Positions 1 to 10,122 of a DNA stretch of 64,000 nucleotides are shown here, piece after piece; the stretch's first letter is position 1, and every line of letters starts with the position of its first letter. Source of the DNA: Adiantum capillus-veneris (taxonomy: Eukaryota; Streptophyta; Polypodiopsida; Polypodiales; Pteridaceae). Under the pieces are notes generated by a model, which worked only from the letters and a program-made list of their open reading frames with translations, was not told where the DNA came from and ran no database searches. The translations under genes were made by a program, and so were the position numbers. The DNA lies in assembly GCA_014529385.2 (NCBI GenBank), contig CM043959.1, forward strand, positions 50,548,753 to 50,612,752. Direction: 5' to 3'.

Positions 1-397
1 TGGTGACACAATGATGCATTTTCTCTTTGATTCCAGGTTTGTCTTTGATTTTTGGATGAACCATACTTTCAAAGTTTCTAGTGACTTGGCCCAATAATTG
101 ATTTATTGTGTTGTGTATGACTTCATTACTGTGCAAAGCTAGGCCAAATGAAATAGGGAATGCACTGCGTAGTTTCAGCCAGCACTGCTACACAATTTCA
201 ATCACAAAATCATGAAACTTTGCCTAAAGTGGATCACATTCTTGATGTAGATGATAGAACAATGCAGAAGATTAAGAGCCAAAGAAATGTGCAATTGATG
301 TTGATTTCTATGAGGAGACATGTGAAGATAAAAATTTTAAATCAGGTATGCTAGAATTCGAGGTGAAGTGTAAGGACGTGTGTGATAGTGGCATAAT
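1..397. other. No gene recognised
   Basis: AT-rich sequence with only short open frames that show no recognisable motif or codon pattern. Nothing supported as a gene was seen. Confidence 0.6.
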
Positions 398-470
398 CAC
401 TAGGAAATTATGGAGGTCATTTGAGGGCCTTCTAAGAAAAGCCATTTCTATCATTCTCTCTCTAGAAAAT
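398..470 (+). repeat. Stray arm of the foldback element family
   Basis: About 73 bp closely match the outer arm of the foldback element at 38975-40022. The shared core includes GGAGGTCATTT, then a GGGC..TAAGAAA stretch, then TTCTCTCTCTAGAAA. Only one arm was found; no inverted partner was seen nearby. It is probably a truncated or solo terminus of the same family. Confidence 0.6.
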
Positions 471-1555
471 ATGTGGGGTAAAAGAAAATGGGTCTCCAAT
501 ATGAATGTTCAAAAAACAAATGTGTAAGTAGATTCTTTCCACTCCCCCATAATGAACACCATATTAGAGAGTTTGAGACTCTGGAGCCAATTTGGGAATC
601 ACCAATGTCTTAAATATTTTGTCCATATAGACAAATCTGAATCTAATTTTTAAAGCTAACTTTTTCCACAAGGTTAGTATTTGAAAAGCTCTTTCAAGCC
701 ACACCCTCAAAAATTTGGCTGCGATTTGACCATGTGGTAAAAACTTAAGCTCATTTAACAAGTGGAAATTGAGAAATTTCCAAATTCACTATTATGGTGT
801 TAATGGTTGTGATGATTGAAGAATGTCTCTTTTCAATTTTATTGAATGCATCTTGTCATTTTGGAGGGAGATTCAAGGATTGTATTCTTCTCTTTGCAAG
901 AAATTATTTACTCTTTTTCTTGTATTGAGGAATAATACCTTCCTTGTTCACACCCATCGACCTACTTGCCAAATTTTGTGAATATCATCTACACATTGAC
1001 TTGTATCCTCATTATGAGCCAATTATGTAAGCAAGAAAAAATAGTAGTAAATGACACTCACAAAGAAAGAAAGACTCTGAGAAAAGGGAGAAAAAAAATA
1101 TCGATATTAGTCACATGGTTCATTTTATCCTTTGAATCCTATGACCAATGCCTCTCCTGCATTCACAAATCCTACTAGTATATTCACCTGTGCTCATGAT
1201 GGAGAGGATAGCTTGCTTGGCTATTGCAAATCTCTAACTCACCAAGCTGAAATTCATAAATGCATGGTGCATTGACATGCATATGTGATTGTACGACTTT
1301 ATCATTTGAATTTTAATGATCATATTGCCACACACACAAGGACTACAAAGTCTTTTGAGATTAGGTACGAACCAAAGAAAGATATGAGCTTATGTGCTTT
1401 GTGCAAAAGAAGAAACCATGAAATATTGAAACCTTGGAGGCGGGATCTACTGGTCTTAATGATTGAATCCATAGAACTAGAAAGGTCTCGAGAAAATTGG
1501 TGGCTAACGGTACTTGTTGTATGAGTTATTCTATGATCCTCTACGAGTAGTATGT
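471..1555. other. No gene recognised
   Basis: Short open frames only, up to 79 codons, with no domain motifs. The sequence may extend the degenerate gene copy at 1556-2005, which lies next to it, but no homology to that family could be followed here. Confidence 0.5.
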
Positions 1556-2005
1556 CATCATTTGTGACATGTCTCTTTTTACCTCCAACTCAAACCTCTC
1601 TCTTTCAAGCTTCATGAAATATTTTTGCTGACATAGAAGATCATCAAGATTGAAGGGCACATTAAAAATACAACAAACCTTCTAAAATTTATTAACAACT
1701 CCCAAAGAAACTGCAAAATCGAAGAGTCTTTTGTCGATGATTGCAGGTTCTTCTATAATGAATTTATCTTTTTCCCCTTGCTCTTCTACCATAATTTTGG
1801 TCTTTGGCCCCTTGCCAATGAGTTGCCAATACTAGAGAAATCCACCACCCTCTTTTCTCGAGGTCACTAGTTGGTCCTTGGGGGGGTCCTCCTCAATTAC
1901 ACTAGCTTCTAAGTCTCCTTATGAAGTGTCCACATGTGAACTCTTGGAGACTTCCAAAGACTTAGATCCAAGGTCTTCTTCCCCCATAGCATCCATAGAC
2001 TTGCT
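1556..2005 (-). pseudogene. Degenerate copy A of an unidentified gene family
   Basis: On the minus strand this stretch encodes pieces that align with the plus-strand copy at about 55.9-56.4 kb. Shared landmarks, in order, are an acidic leader with EEPPxD/EEDPPKD, a VTSxRK segment, then RLFDFxVSxGxV, then IFNxPF, then FExxxFELEV. Both copies have breaks in this part. I do not recognise the family: no enzyme motif, transmembrane segment or signal peptide is visible. The clear protein-level match between two copies on opposite strands 54 kb apart shows that this was once coding. It could be a dispersed host gene family or the cargo of a mobile element. No promoter was found. Confidence 0.5.
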
Positions 2006-2151
2006 GAATCCAATGTTTCTCTTGATTGAACCTTTTAACAATTGAGAAGGATCGTCTTCTCCATGTTGGTTTAATGCACCACTTTGGGTCTATTTTCCAC
2101 CTCTTCCTTTTGTTGGCTCTTATTCTTGTCAAATATAATAAAAGAATACAA

Positions 2152-2152
<1 letters not shown>

Positions 2153-2243
<91 letters not shown>
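2153..2243. repeat. Poly-C plus (CT)n microsatellite
   Basis: 38 consecutive C residues run directly into about 26 CT units. The frames through it give only Pro and Ser-Leu runs and are not genes. Confidence 0.95.
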
Positions 2244-2245
<2 letters not shown>

Positions 2246-2731
2246 CCAATCAATGCTAGCTCAAAAGAAAACCTAGGTTTAGTGCTAAAATTTAAGATTT
2301 ACCTCTAAACATTAGATTTTAGGGTGAGAAAAAAAAAACTAGAATATTTCAGCATAACCACCTTCAAATTTAGTCAATTTACCTCTAAAATGTTTCTTAT
2401 ATAGATTTTCCACCGATCTAATCTATCAATACAAACAAACATTCACATTTATTTATTTACTTACTTATTTATTTATTTATATTAACATGTGTGTATGTGT
2501 GTATGTATGTATATATATATATTTGTGTGTATATGTGTTAATTGGATAAAAGTGGAAACTCCTTTGCTCCTATGGTGCACTGAGGGGAATTCTCTACATG
2601 GTGATCTGCGTGCATACACCATTGGAGAAAAGATCATATATACTATAAAAAAGAACAATACGTTTTCATGAGCTAGGCATGGCTTCCATTTGAATAATTC
2701 TTCTTCTTGTGGGAGATGTTTGTTTGTTATA

Positions 2732-2760
2732 TGAATAAGCAAAGTAAGGCTCCCCCCCCC

Positions 2761-2811
<51 letters not shown>

Positions 2812-2902
2812 TTCTAACAATTTGCAATGTCTCCAAGCTATTGCACTCTCCCTTACCTCTAATAAGGATGAATAAGCAAAGTAAGGCTCGCCCCCCCCCC
2901 CC

Positions 2903-2963
<61 letters not shown>

Positions 2964-3023
2964 TTCTAACAATTTTCAATCTCTCCAAGCTACTACACTC
3001 TCCCTTACCTCTAACAAGGATGA
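2732..3023. repeat. Two-copy tandem duplication, each with poly-C/(CT)n
   Basis: A unit of about 140-150 bp occurs twice. Each unit starts with GAATAAGCAAAGTAAGGCTC, then a run of about 20 C, then (CT)n, then a TTTGTTCTAACAATTT block ending in CTCCCTTACCTCTAA. Small substitutions separate the copies. Confidence 0.85.
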
Positions 3024-3041
3024 GCTGAAACACTTTGGATC

Positions 3042-3043
<2 letters not shown>

Positions 3044-3125
<82 letters not shown>
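3044..3125. repeat. (CT)n microsatellite with TATC interruption
   Basis: A long CT run broken by a short TATCTATCTATCTAT stretch. It lies 21 bp beyond the duplicated C/CT units. Confidence 0.9.
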
Positions 3126-3127
<2 letters not shown>

Positions 3128-3416
3128 CCACAAACATCAACTACAATTTTCTTTTTTGGCTGTTGGTGGCATGCATGGACCACCATCATATTAAATCATT
3201 ACACATGTATACTTATCAATGAAAATGAGTGCTCATTTAATACATTATACATATCCAAATATTTCTGGGTACATTCCACCAAAGTTGATATAGCACATTT
3301 GGTAGCCGCGGAAGAACACTTGTGGCAAAAAAATCCAACTGCACTCATTTTCTAGCACTGCATGAGAACAATAGTTGGCCTACATCTTGAGGGCTCAAGA
3401 GTTTTAGCAGTTGCTG

Positions 3417-3461
<45 letters not shown>

Positions 3462-3634
3462 CCTACATTGAGGTGACAAGTTATGAAGGTCATATCCATC
3501 AATGAGTAGTAGTATACCTTGATTTAGATAAGATTTTGTGTTGCATTGATACATAGAATGCAACTACTTACTCTCACCAAGTTTCAACCACTACCTACAA
3601 AAGACTCAGCATTTGAATTGTTCAGCTTCACAAA
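3126..3634. other. No gene; contains (GA)n
   Basis: No gene is supported. A (GA)n run of about 39 bp lies at 3421-3459. The remainder is unremarkable AT-rich sequence. Confidence 0.6.
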
Positions 3635-4058
3635 AAGCAAGTGCTAGTGTTATGATGGATAGGCTAGTCTGGACTCTCATCATTGTGTGAGCATCAAGAA
3701 AATAAAGAGAGTAGATTAGATAGAGAGTGCAAACGTAATAACATGAACCTTGCTTGGCTGATTGGAATGAAGTGAGAACAAAGTTGTAGCACAATGGTCT
3801 TATAAAGGCTAATTTAGATGGAAGGTAGTAAATGATGAAAGTGACATGCGTCACATATGTAAAAGGGAAAATAGCATGTGGGCTACAACAAGTAGCATGT
3901 GTCTTTAATGTGTAGCATGTGGCTATAATTGTAGCATGAGTGAGAAGCATGTATTACTTAACTCTATGTAGGAGGTTGTATCCATGCACATTGTGCATAC
4001 TAATCTGTTTGGATTAGGGATTGGTCACATATTAAGTGTAAGCTAAAGGCTTACCCCA
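3635..4058 (-). repeat. 3' LTR of the gag-only element
   Basis: Direct repeat of 6104-6525. Shared blocks include TAGCATGTGGCTATAAT, GTAGCATGAGTGAGAAGCAT and GGGATTGGTCACATATT. The outer end is poorly defined. Confidence 0.65.
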
Positions 4059-4379
4059 AAAAATGCCTCCGTAAGTTGAAGATTACACAAAACGCATGGA
4101 TTCTAATCAAAGAGTTTAATATGAGCTGCATTGGGTAAATCCATATGGCTTATACGATGAATCTTATGCAAAAGGGTAGGTCTTACCACCAAACTTTGGG
4201 TTTGGGGCAATATATCCTCATAGTAGACAATATTGACATCCCGATCTTCTTCTTCTACAATATGTACTTTGTCTTTGGAATCTCTAGGATTCTTTTGGCT
4301 CTTAGTATTGTCTTTGAAAAACAAATATTGGTGTATATTCCTTGTTTCAATTAGGGTTGCTTTCTCCACAATGTGAGTA

Positions 4380-5015
4380 ACCTTAACCTTTTACAACCAT
4401 TGCGTTATTTTTAGACCTTCTGTAAGTGCCAATTCTTTTCTCTTCTTTTAGAAGTGATTTGATTACGTCTTCAATGGTAGGGAATGGGATCTCTCTTCTT
4501 ATTATCAAGGATACTTGGTCAGACTTTAAGGAGGATGGATATTTTATCCTCATGTGAAACTTGTATATAAGCATAAATAAGTTAGGTTGAGATACTCTTA
4601 AGTTTCTTGACAATGCTATCAACATCATCTTTGTCTTGCATAATTAAACCATAAAGCTGAATTTTGAGGCTCAGCTAGGAATGTGTACCTCAAGCATCAA
4701 ATAGACACTCTAGGGTTTGCCAAGCATGAAGAGCGGATGTAGCATCATCAATGTGGTAGATGAAGTCATCTTTGAGGGCCTTCATGATGATTCCAAGTGC
4801 TTGCTCATCTTTGGCTTCTTGTTGAGCATTCAAAGTTTGTGTCGAGGCTTCTCCCCAACCATATGGTGGATTTACAATGCTCCAAAGATTTTTTTCATGA
4901 AGACTCCCTTTACTTTTATTTTACGGGTGTGAAGTCCGATGCCATTAAATTTCTCAATTCTTTTGGTGACCATTGTGCGTCTAGGGAAGCAAGTTGGCAA
5001 TGTCTAAACCCTTTG
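4380..5015 (-). pseudogene. Copia-type gag remnant
   Basis: Minus-strand frames show a copia gag signature: IEKFNGIGLHTRKIKVK, then a KDEQALGIIMKALKDD segment, then HAWQTLECLF, then PTIEDVIKSLLKEE. These correspond to the UBN2/gag N-terminal region of Ty1/copia polyproteins (capsid-forming, RNA-binding). It is the only coding part of the small LTR element around it. It is a fossil with several breaks. Confidence 0.65.
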
Positions 5016-5557
5016 ACAATTGTGAAGTGCAAAAATGGTGGAGACTACTAGCTCAAATTGTGCATACGCAATAGTTTTGGTTACAACCAAGGAGACAGAT
5101 TAATCACCCATACAAGCAAAGAGACCAACTTAGCATCACCCTTTTAAGTGGAGTAGAAAAGGCTTTGAATATTGGTTGATGGAAATGCTTGTTGTGCCTA
5201 GAAAAAAATATCTTTTTTATTGTGTGAACAAAATGTTAGGTCTTAGGTGTAGTGCCAAGTAAGCTAATATCTCGTGGGAAGAGGTTCTTGATTAAGGCTT
5301 AGGGGGTGTGAGATTTGAGCGATGTGGGAATGAGCCTCTCATAAGAGGGGGGGACCAAGTCAATTTTTATGGACCTTAGTGCCATGGGAACAATGCCTTT
5401 GGAATAAATCGGATCAAGTTAAGAAGAAAATGTCAAATAATTTGCATTCAAAAAAGTCTCTTCCTAAAAGTAGTCACCAACCTTCAAAAGAAACATTAAA
5501 GAGCTTCTTTGGCTTTTAGCCACACACCCACACACATTCAAAAAAACCGGGGGAGCA

Positions 5558-5606
5558 CTCTCTCTCTCTCTCTCTCTCAGAGTGCACACACACACACACA
5601 CACACT
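5558..5606. repeat. (CT)n and (AC)n microsatellites
   Basis: Two short simple repeats side by side inside the gag-only element, upstream of gag in the element's own orientation. Confidence 0.85.
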
Positions 5607-6090
5607 CACATAAGTGAATGGAGTAGGTGCTATTCGGGCTTCAATGATGTGAAACATTAAGAGATCTCTTAACAGATAACTTCTTCCACACCAATTTTCT
5701 CAAAAAATCTCAATTTAATTCAGAGAGAAAGTTAAAATTCTACATGGGTATTCAAGAGCTCGTTTAAAAGCTTTCACAATAAGTTATGGCATGAAGTGTG
5801 TATAGAATATGAAGCTCATGCACACTGTGAAAGCATTAAAATGCAATCAAGAAAGTCTTTAAAAAAATTACACAAAACTTAATGCTTAATCCAATTACTA
5901 CTAGTCATTTTGGCAAGGGTAGTGGACGCATAGACAGGCCCAAAGGCCAACACTAGAGGAATTTGAAATTGAGTAATTACAATTAGCCCAAAGCATTATG
6001 ATTCAATTTAGTACCTAGAGAGATAGAACTTAGTATATCATAGGGATTTATTCATTATAACTACCTAGGAAGTACTAATTACGTGCTAGA

Positions 6091-6101
6091 TCTGATACCA
6101 C
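6091..6101 (-). other. Initiator-Met tRNA primer binding site
   Basis: The minus strand reads TGGTATCAGAT, close to the plant iMet primer site TGGTATCAGAGC, a few bases from the LTR end. Confidence 0.65.
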
Positions 6102-6103
6102 AT

Positions 6104-6525
6104 GGCAGTGCTATGGTGGATAGGCCATTGTGGCATTCATCGTCACTGTGTGAGCACCATGGAAATAGAGAGAATAGACTATATGAAAAGTGTGCAATCA
6201 AATTAACCTTGCTTGATTGATTGTAGAAACTAAGAAGACAGAATCCAGAAGGAATAAAAGTTTAGGATAATGGATTTATATAGGCTCAAGATGGAAGGTA
6301 GTAATAAATGGTGAAGTTGATATGCACCACTTATGGAAAGGGGAAAATAGAATGTGGGCTACAACTGGTAGCATGTGGCTATAATGTGTAGCATGAGTGA
6401 GAAGCATGTGTTAGGGAACTCTATGTAGTAGTTTGTATCCATGCTCATAAGGGTGCATGCTAATATAATTGGCTTTAGGGATTGGTCACATATTGAGTGT
6501 AATCTAAATGCTTACCCCAACAATG
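6104..6525 (-). repeat. 5' LTR of the gag-only element
   Basis: In minus orientation it starts TGTTGGGG and ends near CATAGCA just before the primer site. A TATATAA box lies near 6269-6275 on the minus strand. It is homologous to 3635-4058. Confidence 0.65.
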
Positions 6526-7844
6526 TTTCATATCAAAAAATACCTTTTAATAGCAATAGATATCTTTATGTTTTCCTATGATAATATGCATAGTTTGTCT
6601 CAAAAGCCCCAAATCCTACCTCGCACACCATGGGAGGAAAGGTAGCATGGGTAAATTTACACACACATGTGTACATGTTCATTCATTTATACTAAAAATA
6701 TATTTTTAATTCAAAACACAGGGCACTCACACACTCATTTATATGTGGTATTCGATATATCATATATTTATATATAATTTTCTATATACTTGTGGATATA
6801 ATAAAAAGATTTATATACAAATTTTCTTCTCCAAATGGCGTGCGGGCTGACATTCTATTCATTGTAAAAGCTCCTCTGCATGCCATAATGCTATTATTTC
6901 TAGAGAGAGAAAGAGAGAATTGTAGGATTCAAATGCGCAAATAATTGATTCTATTGTCTATTTGAGCCTAAAGTAGGTCCCATTATCTTGCTCTAGCTAA
7001 CTCAACTTATGCTTTTGGATTCAAGACCTAAAGCTAGCTTGCATTTACTATTTGCAGCTTTAAAAAGAGTCAACTTTGTCAAAAAATCCATTCCTAAATA
7101 TATGTTTTGGATCTACAATTATTTGTGCTTATTTGAAGGAAACATACTCCTTAGGGTACATTAGAGAGATGGCTAGTTCATTACCCCATGCTATAAGTAA
7201 CAATAACTTTTTTCCCATATGAAAGCAACAATTATGGAGCTTAATCTGCATTGAATAAGACAAGCCAATTATAGTGTGGACTCTAAATTCAATTCAAGGA
7301 ACTCACAGAGAACTAAGGCCGTGAGTTTAGATTTTGGAATTAGTACTTTGTGGGTTTTTGGCAACTATTATAACTTGGCCAACCATTTTGTGTGTATGAA
7401 ATTGCATAAAGGGATTTTTGCATGCATATTGGAATCTCTTTGGTGATTATGAATGGTATAAGGTAGACATAAAAAAAGAGAATGTTTCAAATCAAACATA
7501 TGCAAACTCTTGTGGATGGAGATGTCTCCTTGATGCAGAGTGTGTAGTGCAAAGCCTCTTTGCATTAAAGCCATTCAAGTCAAAGGTAGACATTTTGCAA
7601 TGTTCTACAATTTAACTTGGTGGATGTATAGATTCAAGTATTGATCCAAAACTCTTTTGATTTTACAAAGTGCATTGGAGAGATATACCATTCAATATCT
7701 ATAGTGATACCTTCCTACACTTGTTCAGCATCCAGTAACTATCTCATATGTCAGGCCAAGGACTAGAGGCCAGTTGAACTAAGCTCAAGGGCTCCCAAAT
7801 AAAGGATAGAGCTTGGGTGGAAAGATGGGAGTTCATGCTTCCTT
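6526..7844. other. No gene recognised
   Basis: AT-rich sequence with TA-rich stretches near 6740-6830. The open frames of 65-68 codons around 7370-7615 overlap on opposite strands and show no motif. Confidence 0.55.
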
Positions 7845-7867
7845 TGGTATTAGAGTGGTATTAGAGC
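7845..7867 (+). other. Possible primer-site remnant (tandem TGGTATTAGAG)
   Basis: TGGTATTAGAG occurs twice in tandem and resembles the iMet primer site TGGTATCAGAGC. No LTR was identified upstream, so this may be coincidence or an old remnant. Confidence 0.25.
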
Positions 7868-8223
7868 TAATTTGGGAAGAAAAATCCATGGAGCTATTCT
7901 TGGGAAGAGGCATACAGATGAAAGATCTCTATCTTTGGCTCTCAACAAAGAAAAAGGTGTGTGCACGGCTACTAGGGAGACGAGTTGCAAGTCGACCTAC
8001 ACCAATTTGCGAGGGAGTTCTCCCATTGGGATCGGGTCGAGGAGAGGGTGAGATTTGATCTTAATTGCTTGACCTCTCTTGTGGCGGGACACGACAATAC
8101 GCTCTCTCTACGCTACATTGTGGACAAAGACATAGATTGAGCTTTGAGTGTTCTCATGTGGGCGCCTATTTTGGCGGCCCTTTGAGTTCAAATAATTACT
8201 TAAGGGAGGGTAATCATGGCATA

Positions 8224-9134
8224 TCTTAATAGATAGATCGAGCCGGCATCCACCTAGTCGGACACACAGTCGCACAACACAGTTGTAGTCAATTATTTTT
8301 TCAAGCTAGTGTTGTGATACTCTGTGTAATCCTGATTCTAGAGTAGTGGATCAATTCCTTGAGTTGTACTGCTATCATGACATTTGTAAAAGTCCATGTG
8401 AACTAGCCACTGGCCATTTATAAATCCCTAGGTATAAAATTCAATAACCTTATTGTGAAAGGAGGCTTATCTTTGGAGAAGAAAGAGCTCTGCCTATAGG
8501 TATGCTCAAGCTATGGTGTGCTCCAACTTGTAATCATCGCTACTAATGATTGGGTCATCCTTTTTTGATTTAGAAACTTGTGATGTGTTCCTCTTCCTTT
8601 CCACTTTCAATTAAGTGTAAGCATTGTCAGTTTTGTTGTGGTTTGCGACTACACGTTTGTGAGCCTTAATTACAAATTTGAGTGCTTAAATCACTGTTTT
8701 TAGTCATTAGGACCGTAGGAGAGTGTTCTTAGACCATAGGGAGACATTTATGATATGTTCTATTGCAATTTTCAAGACCTTTTTCATGATGGATCGTGAT
8801 TGTGGTACCTTGTTGAATTGCAACTAGACTTGGTATGATAGTGCCCCTAGGTGTCCTAGACCTCCTCCTAAAGTGTTGTTGTATTTCAAGTCCGTGCGAG
8901 TGCCAAAATGGCGTGATGACCTAGAGATGTGAGAAAGGACATAGACAGATTTCCTTGATCATTGAGTGTTGGTTTGTTTGTAGAGTTGTTGTGTTTTCTT
9001 GTTAAGGTTTACTTCTTGAGATTGACGATCTCAAAGAGTCTTCGTGACCCATCCGAGTCACTTTCCTGAGTATTGATATTATGTTAGTACCAAAAAGCTA
9101 TGCTGCAGACGTCTATCACAGTGACCCGCTAACA
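8224..9134 (+). repeat. LTR copy A (5' LTR of the Tat/Athila-like element)
   Basis: About 911 bp ending GACCCGCTAACA. It aligns over its full length with copy D (24191-25070) and in part with B and C. A TATAAAAT box lies near 8433. The start reads TCTTAAT where copy D has TGTTAAG. A primer site follows within 4 bp, so this copy is the 5' LTR. Confidence 0.75.
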
Positions 9135-9137
9135 TTG

Positions 9138-9156
9138 TGGACGTTACCTGGGGATA
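9138..9156 (+). other. tRNA-Asp-like primer binding site
   Basis: TGGACGTTACCTGGGGATA sits 3 bp after the LTR end. Apart from a 2-base gap near its start, it resembles the Asp primer site of Athila/Tat elements (TGGCGCCGTTGCCGGGGAT). Confidence 0.55.
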
Positions 9157-9683
9157 TGATCCTTAGATGGTGAGTGACCTAGTGCGTATTTAGAGCGTTC
9201 TTTTCCAAATATTTGTATCTCCATTCCATTTACACTTTAGCAATGAATCAGCTAGACATGGGGTTTAGTTCTTGATAGAGTCTAGAAGTCAAGGACTTGT
9301 TAGATCTATTCTTGATAGGTAAAGAGATTTGTGAGTGAGATAGCCAAAAGCATTTCATTCTTCGATTTTCTAATTACTTTTAGAGTGTTGTTCCGTTTTT
9401 AGTTTCGACTTTATTTTTGTACCATTTTGTTTGTTTTTGTTTCATGTTTCATTTCAATACTTAGGAGTAGGTAAGTAGCAATTACCACCATCAAATTTGG
9501 GCTAAAAGATTGAGGAAAAAAAATGGTGAAAGCCATATTTTGGTCAAAATGACCATAACTGTGAAGTTCTAAAAATTTGATGGTTGAGACCTCAAAAGTG
9601 ATCCAAATTTAAAAATTTGTGGATCAAAGGCATCAACATACTCTCTAGAAACAATCTGAAAAGTTTGGCCAGGTTCTGAAGGA

Positions 9684-9984
9684 ACATGGATTGCGATCCA
9701 TGTACCCCAAAGACTATTTTAGAGCAAAGTGATCAGTGACATTGAGCATTAATGGGATATTGCTCTGATCAAGTTTTCTTGAAAGAAAAACTCAAAAATC
9801 ACATCAAAATTGGTTGTTAGGGCAAAAACAACAAAATAGGCCTTGTAGACACAAAATTTGAGAATTTTCAACTTTTTGGGATCCAAATTCAAAAAGGGAT
9901 GAGATTTGGATTCTACCGGGAATAGAGAACCTGTAGAACAAAATTCATGAAAAAATGTTGTCAAACATGGATCGTGATCCATGT
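9684..9984. repeat. Two copies of a 20-bp palindrome (leader, left part)
   Basis: ACATGGATTGCGATCCATGT at 9684-9703 and ACATGGATCGTGATCCATGT at 9965-9984. They belong to the same family as the six copies in 17656-18977. The family consensus ACATGGATCGCGATCCATGT is a perfect palindrome. Confidence 0.85.
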
Positions 9985-10122
9985 ACCTATTGACATTTGG
10001 GACTGATATTTGACAAGTACATCCTTGATAACTAGTGAAAAAACTTTGCCGAAAGGGACCATGTTAAAAAATTGAAAAAAGTTGATTAAAAACTAGAATT
10101 TTGGCAAATAGCCAAAAATCGT

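Larger units (their letters stand above)
3635..6525 (-). mobile_element. Small gag-only Ty1/copia-like LTR element (TR-GAG type)
   Basis: Two direct repeats of about 420 bp flank about 2.05 kb of internal sequence. Read on the minus strand, the right copy starts TGTTGGGGTAAGC and is followed by an initiator-Met primer site, so the element points left. The only coding remnant is a copia-type gag; no protease, integrase or reverse transcriptase is visible. At 2.9 kb it is far below the roughly 5 kb of an autonomous copia element, which matches the known non-autonomous gag-only class. The two LTRs differ by many substitutions and indels, so it is old. It looks broken, with several breaks in gag. 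Target-site duplication is unclear. Confidence 0.65.

Noticed and set aside
2026-2308. Open frames rich in Pro, Ser-Leu, Arg-Glu or Gly
   Set aside because: They are translations of poly-C and (CT)n repeats, present in several frames at once.
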